This document shows, piece by piece, positions 28,837-40,571 of a DNA stretch of 64,000 nucleotides. Origin of the DNA: Rheinheimera sp. D18 (GTDB taxonomy: Bacteria; Pseudomonadota; Gammaproteobacteria; Enterobacterales; Alteromonadaceae); contig NZ_CP037745.1 of assembly GCF_004345025.1 (NCBI RefSeq), positions 372,001 through 436,000 of the forward strand. Direction: 5' to 3'. A program made the translations under genes and the position numbers. Under the pieces are notes generated by a model, which saw only the letters and a program-made list of their open reading frames with translations, was not told the DNA's origin and made no database searches. Position 1 is the first letter of the stretch. Every line of letters begins with the position of its first letter.

Positions 28837-29408
28837 TGAATAACAAAGTAGTGTATTTACATGGTTTTGGTAGCTCTTCTGGTTCAGATAAAGCCAGATT
28901 AACCGCTGAGTATTTTGCTAAACATTATCCACACATTGAATTTACTGCCTTAGATTACCCTTATGATCCGGCTGCAGCCTTGGCATTAATTCAGCAGAAT
29001 ATAGGTAATCGACGTGACGTAGCCTTAATTGGCAGTTCGTTAGGCGGCTTTTTAGCAACCTGTATTGCCGAGCAAATACAGTGTCGTGCTTGTTTAATTA
29101 ACCCTGCCGTTATGCCGCATCAGGTGCTAAGTCAGCATCTTGGCCGCTATTATCATCCGGTGTTACAGCAGCATTTTGATGTTACGGCTGAACATATGCA
29201 GGTGTTACAACAAATAATGCCATTACAGCTGCACCAGCCAGAGAATTATTTGGTGCTGTTGCAAAGCGGTGATGAAGTGTTAAATTACCGACTTGCGCTA
29301 GATTACTATAAAGGCGCACAGATAAAACTGACTGAAGGGGGCGATCACAGCTATGTCGGCTATGCCGCAGAGCTAGACGCTATTGCCCACTTTTGCCAAC
29401 TTGCGTAA
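28836..29408 (+). CDS. yqiA: YqiA-type alpha/beta-hydrolase esterase
   Basis: 190 aa. Opens with VVYLHGFGSS (oxyanion region), nucleophile elbow GSSLGGFLA with the catalytic Ser, and late acid/His residues SGDEVL and GGDHSYVG. E. coli YqiA hydrolyses short-chain acyl esters; its physiological role is unclear. Lies between cpdA and parE as in E. coli. Confidence 0.92.
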   Translation: MNNKVVYLHGFGSSSGSDKARLTAEYFAKHYPHIEFTALDYPYDPAAALALIQQNIGNRRDVALIGSSLGGFLATCIAEQIQCRACLINPAVMPHQVLSQHLGRYYHPVLQQHFDVTAEHMQVLQQIMPLQLHQPENYLVLLQSGDEVLNYRLALDYYKGAQIKLTEGGDHSYVGYAAELDAIAHFCQLA

Positions 29409-29419
29409 AACGCGCTTAA

Positions 29420-31339
<1,920 letters not shown>

Positions 31340-31366
31340 TAATAGTGAATTTAGGGTGCTAATGCC

Positions 31367-32776
31367 GTGATTAAGTATTTTTCTGTGCTAGTGCTCAGCT
31401 ATGCTCTGTGGTTAAGCCCCGCAGCGGCGAACTCGTCTGAATTACCTGCTTGGTTAGCGCAGGTAGCGGCGCAAAAGCGTCAGCAGCCTGAAGCTATGCT
31501 GGCGCTATTGCAACAGCATCAGGCCGATATTGCTAACTTGCCACTACAACAGCAAGCAAATTGGTATTATCAACAAGCCGAGTTATTTAATGTGTTAGCG
31601 CGGCATCAAGATCAGCAGCAAGCGGCGGAACAAGGGCTAAAGATACTTGGTGATCAGCAATCCGTGCTTAAAGTGCAGCTGTGGTATCAGCTTGGTTTCG
31701 CTTTTGAAATGCAAACTAATTATCAAGCTGCGCAGCAGTATTATCAGCAAGGTATTAGCCTAGCCACCTTATTAGATGACGAAGTTCAAGTGTTGTATGG
31801 GCAAGTGAATTTAGCGGCCACGTTTAATAATCAAAACCAAGAGCAACGCGCGCTAGCGCTGTTACAAGCCACTTATCAGCAAGCGCAGCGGTTAAATGAT
31901 GTTCCGTTATTGGCTGAAGTGAATGCTGAGCTTGGGCTGCTGTATGCGTCACTCGCTTACGATAACGAAGCGATAGACTTACTAAATAAAGGCCTAGAGC
32001 TATTTGAACAGCTAGGCTGGCATGCCAAACAAATAACTGTACTATTTAATTTGGCCCGTACTTATGGTTATCAGGGCCAGCATCAACAAGCGCTAAACAC
32101 ATATAATAAAATGCTCCAAAAATGTTTGCAGATAAACGATAGCGTAAATTTATACCATGCGTACTTAGGCCTAGCTATTACCAGTAGCAATATGGGTAGC
32201 AGCGAGGCGGCGTTAGCTTATGTTGATAAAGCTGAGCAGTATTTAGCCTTACAGCAATCAACCGCCCATGTTTTTACACATCATTATGAGAAAGCGTTAA
32301 TTTTAAACACATTAAAGCAAACCTCGTTGGCATTGCAGCAAGTTATGCTGGCAGAGCAAAATATGACCGCAGAGGGTGTGGCTGAAGATAGCCCAGCACG
32401 GCTTAACGTGTGGTATCTAAAAGCGGAGCTACTGGCACAACAAGGCGAATATCAACAGGCCTATCAGCAGCTAATACCCTATATCAGCGTAGTTAAAAGC
32501 GTACAAAACCATGAAAGTGACTTAGCATTACAGCAGCTTAAAACCGAGTTTGATATTGAACATCAGCTCGAAAAAAAACGCTTGCTACAACAAGAAAATG
32601 AACAACAAGCCAAACAATTAACACAAGTAGAGCGCAGTAGTCAGTTGCAACTAATCTGGTTAGCCATTTTAAGTTGTAGCTGCGTAATATTAATGCTGTT
32701 ATTACTGTGGCAAATACGCATTAGCAAAACAAAAAATACGGCCATTAGCGACAATGCACCCGGACAGACAGGATAA
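31367..32776 (+). CDS. Exported or membrane-anchored TPR-repeat protein, function unknown
   Basis: 469 aa, GTG start. A signal-like N terminus (about 1-22, ending AAANSS) is followed by at least six tetratricopeptide repeats (about 60-390; e.g. AQQYYQQGISLATLL, EAIDLLNKGLELFEQLG, ALNTYNKMLQKCLQIN). A coiled coil (about 390-425) and a C-terminal membrane helix (about 428-448) complete it. The layout resembles periplasmic TPR sensor domains but no kinase or cyclase follows. Lies between parE and parC with only 3 nt to parC, so it is probably co-transcribed with them. Confidence 0.7.
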   Translation: MIKYFSVLVLSYALWLSPAAANSSELPAWLAQVAAQKRQQPEAMLALLQQHQADIANLPLQQQANWYYQQAELFNVLARHQDQQQAAEQGLKILGDQQSVLKVQLWYQLGFAFEMQTNYQAAQQYYQQGISLATLLDDEVQVLYGQVNLAATFNNQNQEQRALALLQATYQQAQRLNDVPLLAEVNAELGLLYASLAYDNEAIDLLNKGLELFEQLGWHAKQITVLFNLARTYGYQGQHQQALNTYNKMLQKCLQINDSVNLYHAYLGLAITSSNMGSSEAALAYVDKAEQYLALQQSTAHVFTHHYEKALILNTLKQTSLALQQVMLAEQNMTAEGVAEDSPARLNVWYLKAELLAQQGEYQQAYQQLIPYISVVKSVQNHESDLALQQLKTEFDIEHQLEKKRLLQQENEQQAKQLTQVERSSQLQLIWLAILSCSCVILMLLLLWQIRISKTKNTAISDNAPGQTG

Positions 32777-32779
32777 GTT

Positions 32780-35068
32780 ATGACAGAAACCGTAATCTCA
32801 TATGATGGCGTAGAGCAGTTACCGCTGCGTCGTTTTACTGAAGAAGCTTACTTAAACTATTCCATGTACGTCATTATGGACCGTGCCTTGCCGCATATTG
32901 GTGATGGTTTAAAACCGGTGCAACGGCGCATTATTTATGCGATGTCTGAATTGGGCTTATCGCATCTGGCTAAATTTAAAAAATCTGCCCGTACTGTCGG
33001 TGACGTGCTCGGTAAGTTTCACCCGCATGGTGACTTCGCCTGTTACGAAGCTATGGTATTAATGGCGCAGCCGTTTTCTTATCGTTATCCGCTGGTTGAC
33101 GGGCAAGGTAACTGGGGTGCGCCGGATGATCCAAAATCGTTTGCCGCTATGCGTTATACCGAGGCTAAATTATCGCGTTTTGCCGAGGTGCTATTATCTG
33201 AACTTGGCGCAGGCACTACCGATTGGCTACCTAATTTTGACGGTACCTTAGAAGAGCCCAAAGTACTGCCGGCGCGGTTACCGCATATTATGCTTAACGG
33301 CATTACTGGTATTGCTGTGGGTATGGCGACGGATATTCCGCCACATAACGCCCGCGAAGTTGCCTATGCCTGTGCGGCACTACTTGATAACCCGCAAAGC
33401 AGCGTTAGCGATTTAATGCAGTTTGTAAAAGGGCCGGATTACCCCACCGATGCCGAAATTATTAGCCCAGCACACGAGCTAGCGGCTATTTATGAAACTG
33501 GCCGTGGTAGCGTAAAAATGCGCGCTCTTTATCAGCAAGAAGACGGCGACATTGTTATTACCGCGCTACCGCATCAAACGTCTGGGGCAAAAATATTAGA
33601 ACAAATTGCTGGCCAAATGCAGGCAAAAAAACTGCCAATGGTTAGCGATTTACGCGACGAGTCTGATCACGAAAACCCCACACGTATTGTTATAGTGCCG
33701 CGTTCAAACCGCATTGATATTGAGCAATTAATGCAGCACTTATTTGCCACTACTGACTTAGAACGCAGCTATCGGGTTAATATTAATATTCTCGGTTTAG
33801 ACAATCGACCACGGGTTAAAAACCTATTAGAAATACTTAGCGAATGGTTAGTGTTTCGTCGCGACATAGTGCGTCGTCGTTTGCAGTTTCGTTTAGATAA
33901 AGTATTAGACCGTTTGCATGTGTTAGAAGGTTTATTAATTGCCTTTTTAAATATTGACGACGTGATCCGTATTATTCGCACCTTTGATGAACCCAAAGCC
34001 GAGTTAATTGCTTTTTTTGGTGTTACCGAGCGCCAAGCCGAATCTATTTTAGAGCTAAAGCTACGCCATTTAGCTAAGCTAGAAGAAATGAAAATTCGTG
34101 GCGAGCAAGATGCGCTAGCCAAAGAGCGAGACAAGCTTCAAGGCATTTTAGGCTCAGAGAAAAAGCTAACCAAACTTATTCGTGACGAGCTAATGGCCGA
34201 CGCAGAAAAATACGGCGATGAGCGCAGAAGCCCAATTGTGGTGCGTGGTGAAGCCAAAGCCTTAAGTGAAAAAGAGCTATTACCTAGCGAGCCGGTAACA
34301 ATAGTGTTATCCGAAAAAGGCTGGGTGCGCTGTGCCAAAGGCCATGATGTGGATGGTAACGCACTAAGTTATAAAGCCGGTGATGCCTATAAAGCCATGG
34401 CTAGTGGCCGTTCTAACCAACTTGCGGTATTTATTGACTCGTCAGGTCGCAGTTTTGCTACCGAAGCACACGAGTTACCCTCAGCGCGTGGCCAAGGCGA
34501 GCCGCTAAGTGGTCGTTTTGCTGTAGTTGCTGGCGAGAGTTTTGAGCACGTATTATTAGGCGATGAAAAACAGGCGCTATTGCTCGCCAGCGATGCAGGC
34601 TATGGCTTTGTCGCTGAATACAGCGATTTATTAAGCCGCAATAAAGCTGGTAAAGCACTATTAAGCTTACCGGTAGGCGCTAAAGTGCTGGCGCCGATGG
34701 TGGTTAAACAGCCTGATACTGACTTAGTTTTATGTATTTCTAACGAAGGCCGCATGCTGGTGTTTCCGGTGGCCGATTTACCTAAGTTAAGCAAAGGTAA
34801 GGGTAACAAGCTGATGTCGATACCCTCAGCGCGTGCCGCTAGCCGAGAGGAATTTGTTACGCAGTTAGCTATAGTGCCAGTAACAGGCAGCGTAACGTTG
34901 GTGGCGGGTAAACGTAAACTAGGGCTAAAAGCTGACGATTTGGCGCATTATCATGGCGAACGTGGCCGCCGAGGTAATAAACTACCGCGTGGTTTACAAC
35001 GCATAGATGATGTTATTGTTAATCAGCAAGCTGAAACGAACAACGATCAACCTAGCGACACAGAATAA
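32780..35068 (+). CDS. parC: DNA topoisomerase IV subunit A ParC
   Basis: DNA-breaking subunit of topoisomerase IV, 762 aa. The conserved N-terminal core shows [20 protein letters not shown] and the catalytic Tyr in AAMRYTE; the C-terminal part holds the beta-pinwheel. The quinolone-resistance region reads [10 protein letters not shown] where E. coli has HPHGDSACYE, so residue 86 (codon TTC, 33035-33037) aligns with Ser80 and is Phe. Glu84 is conserved. The TPR gene separates it from parE. Confidence 0.97.
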   Translation: MTETVISYDGVEQLPLRRFTEEAYLNYSMYVIMDRALPHIGDGLKPVQRRIIYAMSELGLSHLAKFKKSARTVGDVLGKFHPHGDFACYEAMVLMAQPFSYRYPLVDGQGNWGAPDDPKSFAAMRYTEAKLSRFAEVLLSELGAGTTDWLPNFDGTLEEPKVLPARLPHIMLNGITGIAVGMATDIPPHNAREVAYACAALLDNPQSSVSDLMQFVKGPDYPTDAEIISPAHELAAIYETGRGSVKMRALYQQEDGDIVITALPHQTSGAKILEQIAGQMQAKKLPMVSDLRDESDHENPTRIVIVPRSNRIDIEQLMQHLFATTDLERSYRVNINILGLDNRPRVKNLLEILSEWLVFRRDIVRRRLQFRLDKVLDRLHVLEGLLIAFLNIDDVIRIIRTFDEPKAELIAFFGVTERQAESILELKLRHLAKLEEMKIRGEQDALAKERDKLQGILGSEKKLTKLIRDELMADAEKYGDERRSPIVVRGEAKALSEKELLPSEPVTIVLSEKGWVRCAKGHDVDGNALSYKAGDAYKAMASGRSNQLAVFIDSSGRSFATEAHELPSARGQGEPLSGRFAVVAGESFEHVLLGDEKQALLLASDAGYGFVAEYSDLLSRNKAGKALLSLPVGAKVLAPMVVKQPDTDLVLCISNEGRMLVFPVADLPKLSKGKGNKLMSIPSARAASREEFVTQLAIVPVTGSVTLVAGKRKLGLKADDLAHYHGERGRRGNKLPRGLQRIDDVIVNQQAETNNDQPSDTE

Positions 35069-35096
35069 ACTCAGTATAATAATGCACAGGTTTAAA

Positions 35097-35215
35097 GTAG
35101 CGCAAATGCGCTACCGCATTACTTACACCAACATGTGGTAAACCCATCCGTGGGGACTGGTTTTCGCCCATCTGGGGCTACAACGGTTGGCTTAAAGTAA
35201 CGTAGTTTCTCTTAA
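35097..35215. other. Structured intergenic segment between parC and plsC
   Basis: The 219-nt gap contains a perfect 7-bp hairpin GTAGCGC-AAAT-GCGCTAC (35097-35114) and two similar short C/G hairpins, CCCATCCGTGGGG (35143-35155) and GCCCATCTGGGGC (35166-35178). No T run follows any of them, so they do not look like ordinary terminators. It may be a dispersed repeat or a structured leader of plsC. Confidence 0.35.
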
Positions 35216-35287
35216 GCCATTATTAATACTTTTTTTTAAAAAAAACCTCAGTGTCTTAGCGAGTAAAGCGGTAAATTGGAGAGTTTG

Positions 35288-36034
35288 GTGATAGCGGTCG
35301 TACGATTAATTTTATTAGTATTGTTTTTTATTTTTAGCACCATTGCTGGGTTATTAATTTGTTTGGTTCGGCCATTTCACCCTAATAACGTCGCCATATT
35401 TTCTAAGTGGTACGGTAAGGTATCGTGGATTTTTGGCCTTGAAATAGAAGTGCGCCGTCATAACGGCGAGTTTATTGGTCAGCCTTGTGTGTTTATTGCT
35501 AATCACCAAAATAATCTCGACCTATTTACCATTAGCGGCGCTGTTGAACCACGCACGGTAACTATTGGTAAAAAAAGCCTAAAATTTATTCCGTTTTTTG
35601 GTCAGCTATATTGGCTAAGTGGTAATATTTTGATTGACCGGCAAAATAAAAACCGTGCGCTAGGCACTATGCTAGGCGCGGCCGAGCGCATTGGCCGCGA
35701 TAATATTTCAGTGTGGATGTTCCCTGAAGGCACCCGCAGTTATGGCCGTGGCTTATTACCCTTTAAAATGGGTGCCTTTCATATTGCGCTAGAAGCCAAC
35801 GTGCCAGTAGTGCCAGTATGTATGAGCAGCACCCACGGTAAAATTAAATTAAACCGCTGGAATAATGGTAAAGTTATTGTGCAAATACTGCCACCACAAA
35901 CCTTCTTGCGCGAACAGCAAAATATTCGTGAGTTTGCGCAAAATATTCACCAGCAAATGCAAAGCCAAATTCAACAGCTTGATGCCGAGCTTGGCAACGA
36001 TTACACTGCCGATAATATTAAAGCTAAAGAGTAA
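35288..36034 (+). CDS. plsC: 1-acyl-sn-glycerol-3-phosphate acyltransferase PlsC
   Basis: Makes phosphatidic acid from lysophosphatidic acid at the inner membrane. 248 aa from a GTG at 35288 (MIAVVRLILLVLFF), chosen because GGAG lies six bases before it; a TTG at 35276 is also open. Motif I is NHQNNLD (HX4D), and motif III is FPEGTRSYGRG. A PIGKKSL-like segment (TIGKKSLKFIPFFGQLYWLSG) matches E. coli PlsC. Linkage parC-plsC is conserved. Confidence 0.95.
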   Translation: MIAVVRLILLVLFFIFSTIAGLLICLVRPFHPNNVAIFSKWYGKVSWIFGLEIEVRRHNGEFIGQPCVFIANHQNNLDLFTISGAVEPRTVTIGKKSLKFIPFFGQLYWLSGNILIDRQNKNRALGTMLGAAERIGRDNISVWMFPEGTRSYGRGLLPFKMGAFHIALEANVPVVPVCMSSTHGKIKLNRWNNGKVIVQILPPQTFLREQQNIREFAQNIHQQMQSQIQQLDAELGNDYTADNIKAKE

Positions 36035-36038
36035 TTTT

Positions 36039-36425
36039 ATGGAAAACTGGCAAGAATTTACTAACGATACTATTGCTGCTTTATTGGAAGATGGTAGCGA
36101 TCCAGATGCGCTGTATACCATAGAGCACCATTTTTATGATAAAGATTTTGCTAAGCTGGAAAAGCTGGCGGTCGAATTATTTAAACTCGGTTATGAAGTT
36201 ACTGACGCTGAAGAAGTTGAATTTGAAGATGGTGATAGTGCTTGGGTATTTGATGCTATACGTGAGCAACCGTTAGACGCGGCTAGCATAATTGCCGATG
36301 CCATCAAGCTAGAAGCTTTAGCGCATAAAAATAAAGTAGAGTACGACGGCTGGGGCACCTATTTTGAGGGTGATGAAGACGACGAAGAATATGAAGATGA
36401 TGACGAAGACGGCGACGAAGCCTAG
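36039..36425 (+). CDS. rraB: Ribonuclease E inhibitor RraB
   Basis: 128 aa from ATG 36039, four bases after plsC. RraB binds the C-terminal scaffold of RNase E and modulates mRNA decay. The sequence MENWQEFTNDTIAALLEDGSDPDALY matches the family start, and the C terminus is extremely acidic (about 108-128, nearly all Asp/Glu), as in other RraB proteins. A frame extending upstream into plsC is a shadow. Confidence 0.94.
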   Translation: MENWQEFTNDTIAALLEDGSDPDALYTIEHHFYDKDFAKLEKLAVELFKLGYEVTDAEEVEFEDGDSAWVFDAIREQPLDAASIIADAIKLEALAHKNKVEYDGWGTYFEGDEDDEEYEDDDEDGDEA

Positions 36426-36451
36426 TTATTATTTCACTGTATTTCTAAATT

Positions 36452-36479
36452 AAAAAAACCGCTAATTTAGCGGTTTTTT
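36452..36479. terminator. Bidirectional terminator between rraB and the TIGR03545 gene
   Basis: A-tract, stem ACCGCTAA / TTAGCGGT and T-tract, symmetrical. It can stop rraB transcripts on plus and the convergent gene on minus. Confidence 0.88.
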
Positions 36480-36497
36480 CTGTTATGCAGCCTAATT

Positions 36498-38246
36498 TTA
36501 GTTATCGTCAGACTTTTTCATCAACTTATCTTTTAGTCGGTCTTTAACCTGATCTTTGGCGTCAGCTAGCTTGGCGCTGAGCATTTCTTCAATGCGGCTG
36601 CTTACCTCACTTAAATCGCTATCTTGCTGTGTTAGCAATGCAGCCCAATCTTGCTGGCCGGCTAAGCCAGTTTGTAATTGGCTATTTAACTTAGTTTGCA
36701 GCTCGCTTTGATAGGCGGCAATTTTTTGTTTGGCTTCACCCAATAAGGCGTCACCTAACAGCTGATCTAACGACGAGCGAATGCTTATCTCTGGCTGGCT
36801 AATCAGCCCAGTGGTGGCAATATTAAGTGGAATTTGTTGCTGCTGATTTAGCAAGCCTGTTAGCTGTTGCAGGTACTTATTACCGCTGCTGCTAAAGTCG
36901 GCTGCTTTTAAAATTACGCTAGCTTGTTGGGCAATTTGGTTGTTGGTTAGGTTTAATTTACCGCTTGAGTTAATTAAACCGGTAGCTAAATCTAATGCGT
37001 TGTCACCCTTGCCTAAGTGCATCGGTTGTAAATTTAAACCATCTAGTTGCCAGTTAACGTTAGTAACCATTTTTTGCAAAATGGCAAAGTCGCCATCTAA
37101 TTTAAACGCGGCTAGCTGCGGTAGTTGTTTTACGTCAAGTGAAAACTTAGTTGCGGCATTAATTAGTGCATGCTGCGCGGTAATATCTTGTAGCGCAATA
37201 GTGGCTTGGCCACCGCCAATTAGCCAATTAACCTTCGCGCTTTTGATCCAAAAGTCGGGATAGGGCGCGTGGGGTAACGGTAATATCCGGTTAGGTAATA
37301 CCGGCTCTGGTTCAGTCGCCTCGCCAGAGGGCAAATTAAGCTGCTCTGGTATATAAGGTTTAACCAGTAGGTATAAACTTTCTAATTGCGCAATACGTTC
37401 GCCCCAAACATCACCTAACAAAATTTGGCTAATACCAGCAAGGCCACCCTCTTTTATGTTGGCTAATTGCTGTACTTTAGCGTAGTCAGCTTTGCTGGCT
37501 GCTTTTAATTCGTCAACCGCTTGGCTTAGGGCTGTTTTACTCTGTTCAAGTTGCTGTTTGGCACTGGCTAGTTTGTCTTGCTCTGCTTTTAACTGATCTT
37601 TTAACTGTTGTAATTGCCCAGCTTTAGTTGCTAAATCGGCAGCGTTACTAATTTTGCTTTCAGTTAAGGCTTTTATCTCGGTTTGATACTGCGCTAAATG
37701 CTCTTTAGTTGGCAGGTTATCTTTTAGCGCTTTTAACTGCTGTTGCTCCGCTGTGGCCAGTTGTTTTAACGCTTCGGCTTTGGCTGGCGTTTGCAAGTTG
37801 GCACGGGCAATGAGTTCATTAGCATCGGGTAAGTCTACTTGTAGTAGCTTGGCAATATCGACCTTTTCGCCATCTTCACCCGGTATGCGGTATACCTTAC
37901 CAAAGTTTTTTCGCTCAGCGCCGTATTCTAGGCCGTCAACGCTAAGATCGTTCACCACATAATAACCAAGTAGCGCTGGCCATACTTCTAGCGCTGCGTG
38001 GGCATGGCCAAAGCTTAAACTGTTATGGCTGGGGTTGGCGGCATCGGTAATTTGTAAATGGTTTATTCTAATGGCTAACGGCGCTAGCTCTAGCGCTACC
38101 TTATCAATATTGACTTCGGCACCTACGGCTTTTTCTAAGCTGTAAATCATACCAAGACGAATGGCGGGGCCAGCAAAAACATACACTAATGCTAGTAACG
38201 CGGCGATAAAAACAATAAACACTAACCAGCCGGATTTACGGATCAT
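36498..38246 (-). CDS. TIGR03545 family protein
   Basis: 582 aa. One N-terminal membrane helix (about 7-27) is followed by an AsmA-like beta-rich start (AVGAEVNIDKVALELAPLAIRINHLQI), a coiled-coil middle (about 160-245, Gln/Lys/Ala-rich) and a conserved ILPLPHAPYPDFWIKSAKVNW region. The family is known only by its pairing with TIGR03546, which is the next gene upstream here (10 nt gap). It is probably a periplasmic envelope protein; function unknown. Confidence 0.85.
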   Translation of the reverse strand: MIRKSGWLVFIVFIAALLALVYVFAGPAIRLGMIYSLEKAVGAEVNIDKVALELAPLAIRINHLQITDAANPSHNSLSFGHAHAALEVWPALLGYYVVNDLSVDGLEYGAERKNFGKVYRIPGEDGEKVDIAKLLQVDLPDANELIARANLQTPAKAEALKQLATAEQQQLKALKDNLPTKEHLAQYQTEIKALTESKISNAADLATKAGQLQQLKDQLKAEQDKLASAKQQLEQSKTALSQAVDELKAASKADYAKVQQLANIKEGGLAGISQILLGDVWGERIAQLESLYLLVKPYIPEQLNLPSGEATEPEPVLPNRILPLPHAPYPDFWIKSAKVNWLIGGGQATIALQDITAQHALINAATKFSLDVKQLPQLAAFKLDGDFAILQKMVTNVNWQLDGLNLQPMHLGKGDNALDLATGLINSSGKLNLTNNQIAQQASVILKAADFSSSGNKYLQQLTGLLNQQQQIPLNIATTGLISQPEISIRSSLDQLLGDALLGEAKQKIAAYQSELQTKLNSQLQTGLAGQQDWAALLTQQDSDLSEVSSRIEEMLSAKLADAKDQVKDRLKDKLMKKSDDN

Positions 38247-38256
38247 GCGGCGCTCC

Positions 38257-38754
38257 TTAATTCAGTTTTTCGTACAGTGCAAATAGCTTACTGGCTTTAA
38301 GCATCTGGGTAAGTTTCCATTTCTCAACGCTGGTCATAATATGGCTACGATATTGTTGTACCAGTGTTTTACCTAGCCACGCCACAGGCAGCAATAACAC
38401 GACACCAAGCACAAAGGCACCTAAGGTTAGTGTGTGGTGTAAGTGCAGTAATTGCAGGCTTTCAGTATTGGCCAGGAAGTTGAGTAGCCCATCATTTTGC
38501 GCGTATTGCCAAGTAAGGCGCTCTAACGGCGAGGCAAATAACAACATTAAGCCGCTGCTTAAACCCCAGGTAACAATAAATGTAGTTAAGTTAATCGTTA
38601 GTAGACAAACCACTAATATTATAATTAAGGTAAGTAGGCCAAACGGCAAAATACCGGCAAATAGCCCTAATGCGATGGCAAAACCAATTTGCCACGGTGA
38701 GGCTTGTGAGTTGAGCACTTTTAAAACTTTAGCGAGTAAGGTCAGCATAAACAC
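38257..38754 (-). CDS. TIGR03546 family membrane protein
   Basis: 165 aa with three or four hydrophobic segments. The N-terminal signature SPWQIGFAIALGLFAGILPF is related to DUF2062-type membrane proteins. The pair TIGR03546-TIGR03545 recurs across marine gammaproteobacteria, which supports a joint role, not yet defined. Confidence 0.85.
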   Translation of the reverse strand: MFMLTLLAKVLKVLNSQASPWQIGFAIALGLFAGILPFGLLTLIIILVVCLLTINLTTFIVTWGLSSGLMLLFASPLERLTWQYAQNDGLLNFLANTESLQLLHLHHTLTLGAFVLGVVLLLPVAWLGKTLVQQYRSHIMTSVEKWKLTQMLKASKLFALYEKLN

Positions 38755-38820
38755 TCCGCTGTAGCTGCTACATAATAATGCTATATAAGGTAACAGCTTA
38801 GCGTAGTTTTGTCAGAAACA

Positions 38821-38845
38821 AAAAAGGCGCATAGCGCGCCTTTTT
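38821..38845 (-). terminator. Rho-independent terminator of the NhaC-type gene
   Basis: Stem AAAAAGGCGC / GCGCCTTTTT with a 5-nt loop, 15 nt after the antiporter stop; a seven-T run follows on the minus strand. Confidence 0.85.
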
Positions 38846-38859
38846 ATGATGGTATAGTT

Positions 38860-40332
38860 TTAGGCTAATGCCAAGAAGCCGAAGAAGGCAATTACCGCTG
38901 CGGCAAACGCATAAGGAAACTGCGTTAACGCATGGCTCATTAAATTACATCCTGAACCCTGGGCCGCTAATACGGTAGAGTCACTGTAAAAACAGGCCTG
39001 ACTACCGAATGAACTAGCAGACAGTAGTGCGCCTATTACCAGCGGTATATTCGCTTCTACAGCAAAGGCTAACGGCATAACAATGGGGATAGATACAGCA
39101 AAAATACCCCAAGATGAACCGGTAGCAAAAGCTAGTATCGCCATTGACAAAAACACCAAGGCTGGCAGTAATTGCGCGCTCATATAAGGTGCTAGGTTAT
39201 CAATAATAAACTGCGGTAAGCCAAGTTGATCGCAAACGTCTTTAAAGATAAACGCAGCAATAACGGTACAAATGGCCGGTAGCATGGTTTTAAAGCCGTG
39301 GATCATCACATCCATCATTTCAGAAATGGTCATTAACCGCTGTACCATATACAACGGCAAGGTTAGCAATAACGTAACCAGTAAACCTTTCCACACGTCG
39401 ATGTCGAACCACACGGTAAAACCCACTAGCATGATCATCGGTAATAAGAAGTTATACAGCTTGCCGCCTTTACGATCGGCTTGCTCAAACTCTTGATCAA
39501 AGGATTGCACAGCAAAATCGTCGGCAGAATGCGTATCTTGTGCTGCAGTGGACGAATTAGGCGCATCTTGTGGTGCTAGCGTGGCATTTTGTGCGGCTAA
39601 TTCAGCTTTTTTCATCGGGCCGACTAAAGGCACTACACCTAGGATAACCAAAATAACCATGATCATGGCTAACCAGGCATACAGCATATAAGGTATAGCC
39701 GATATATAGGTGGCAATGCCGGTAGTGTCACCCACGGGTGCTACGCCGTTTGACACCAGCAAGCCACCAAAAAATACCGCCCAAGTAGAAATAGGAATAA
39801 GCACACAAATAGGGGCAGCGGTAGAGTCAACTACATAGGCCAGCATTTCGCGCGATACTTTGTACTTATCGGTAATACGCTTCATGGTTTCGCCCACGGT
39901 TAGCGCATTTAGGTAGTCGTCGACAAAAATAACCACACCAAGAAAACAGGTCATCATTAATGATGATTTACGGCCGGTTGCTACACGCTGAGCTACACGG
40001 CCAAAGGCAAAAGCACCACCGGTATGCACAAGTAGGGCAATAACAGCACCGAAGCCACCACAAACTAAAATTAACCAGCCGATGGTTTCGTCTTGCATTA
40101 CGCGCAACGAGGTTTCAGCAAAGTTATCTAACGCGCCGCTAGGTGAAAGTAATAATAGGCCAGCAATAGCGCCTGCTACTAACGCCAATATTGGCCGTTT
40201 CAACCAAATAGCGATCGCCAGTACAACAACTGGCGGAATTAAACTGATGGCACTGGGTACAATAGCGGCCGCTTCGGCCGCAGTCACAACAGGATCGACG
40301 AGGCTCTCAACCAAGGTATCTGCTGACATCAT
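38860..40332 (-). CDS. NhaC-family Na+/H+ antiporter
   Basis: 490 aa with ten or more hydrophobic segments. The FVDDYLNALTVG segment followed by DSTAAPICVLIPISTWAVFFGGLL is typical of the NhaC/YuiF group, which exchanges Na+ (or an organic substrate) for H+. An insert of about 60 hydrophilic residues (about 240-300) sits in one loop. Two adjacent start Met codons are possible. Monocistronic, with its own terminator; the 239-nt upstream gap should hold its promoter. Substrate is uncertain. Confidence 0.85.
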   Translation of the reverse strand: MMSADTLVESLVDPVVTAAEAAAIVPSAISLIPPVVVLAIAIWLKRPILALVAGAIAGLLLLSPSGALDNFAETSLRVMQDETIGWLILVCGGFGAVIALLVHTGGAFAFGRVAQRVATGRKSSLMMTCFLGVVIFVDDYLNALTVGETMKRITDKYKVSREMLAYVVDSTAAPICVLIPISTWAVFFGGLLVSNGVAPVGDTTGIATYISAIPYMLYAWLAMIMVILVILGVVPLVGPMKKAELAAQNATLAPQDAPNSSTAAQDTHSADDFAVQSFDQEFEQADRKGGKLYNFLLPMIMLVGFTVWFDIDVWKGLLVTLLLTLPLYMVQRLMTISEMMDVMIHGFKTMLPAICTVIAAFIFKDVCDQLGLPQFIIDNLAPYMSAQLLPALVFLSMAILAFATGSSWGIFAVSIPIVMPLAFAVEANIPLVIGALLSASSFGSQACFYSDSTVLAAQGSGCNLMSHALTQFPYAFAAAVIAFFGFLALA

Positions 40333-40523
40333 TTTTTATTCTCATTAAGTTTCCGGAATGCCGGATAGAGGTTAGATGAAACTGCCTAAATGTGCAGTGC
40401 AAGCGTATTGTTAGCCTAGTGCTGAAATACCGCGCAATAATAGCAAAGTTTTTGTTTTCTACAACTTAGATTTGGTCTGAAGAGGTATTGCTATTGCAGT
40501 TAAAACTAACAGCGGTAATTATT

Positions 40524-40556
40524 AAGAAGCGGGTAGGCTTGCTACCCGCTTCTTTT
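40524..40556 (-). terminator. Rho-independent terminator of valS
   Basis: Long stem AAGAAGCGGGTAG / CTACCCGCTTCTT followed by a T-rich tail on minus (interrupted); 16 nt after the valS stop. Confidence 0.85.
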
Positions 40557-40571
40557 AGAGGTTTAACTTAG

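Noticed and set aside
35865-36038. Upstream extension of the rraB frame into plsC
   Set aside because: The internal ATG at 36039 matches the family start; the extension is a shadow of plsC.
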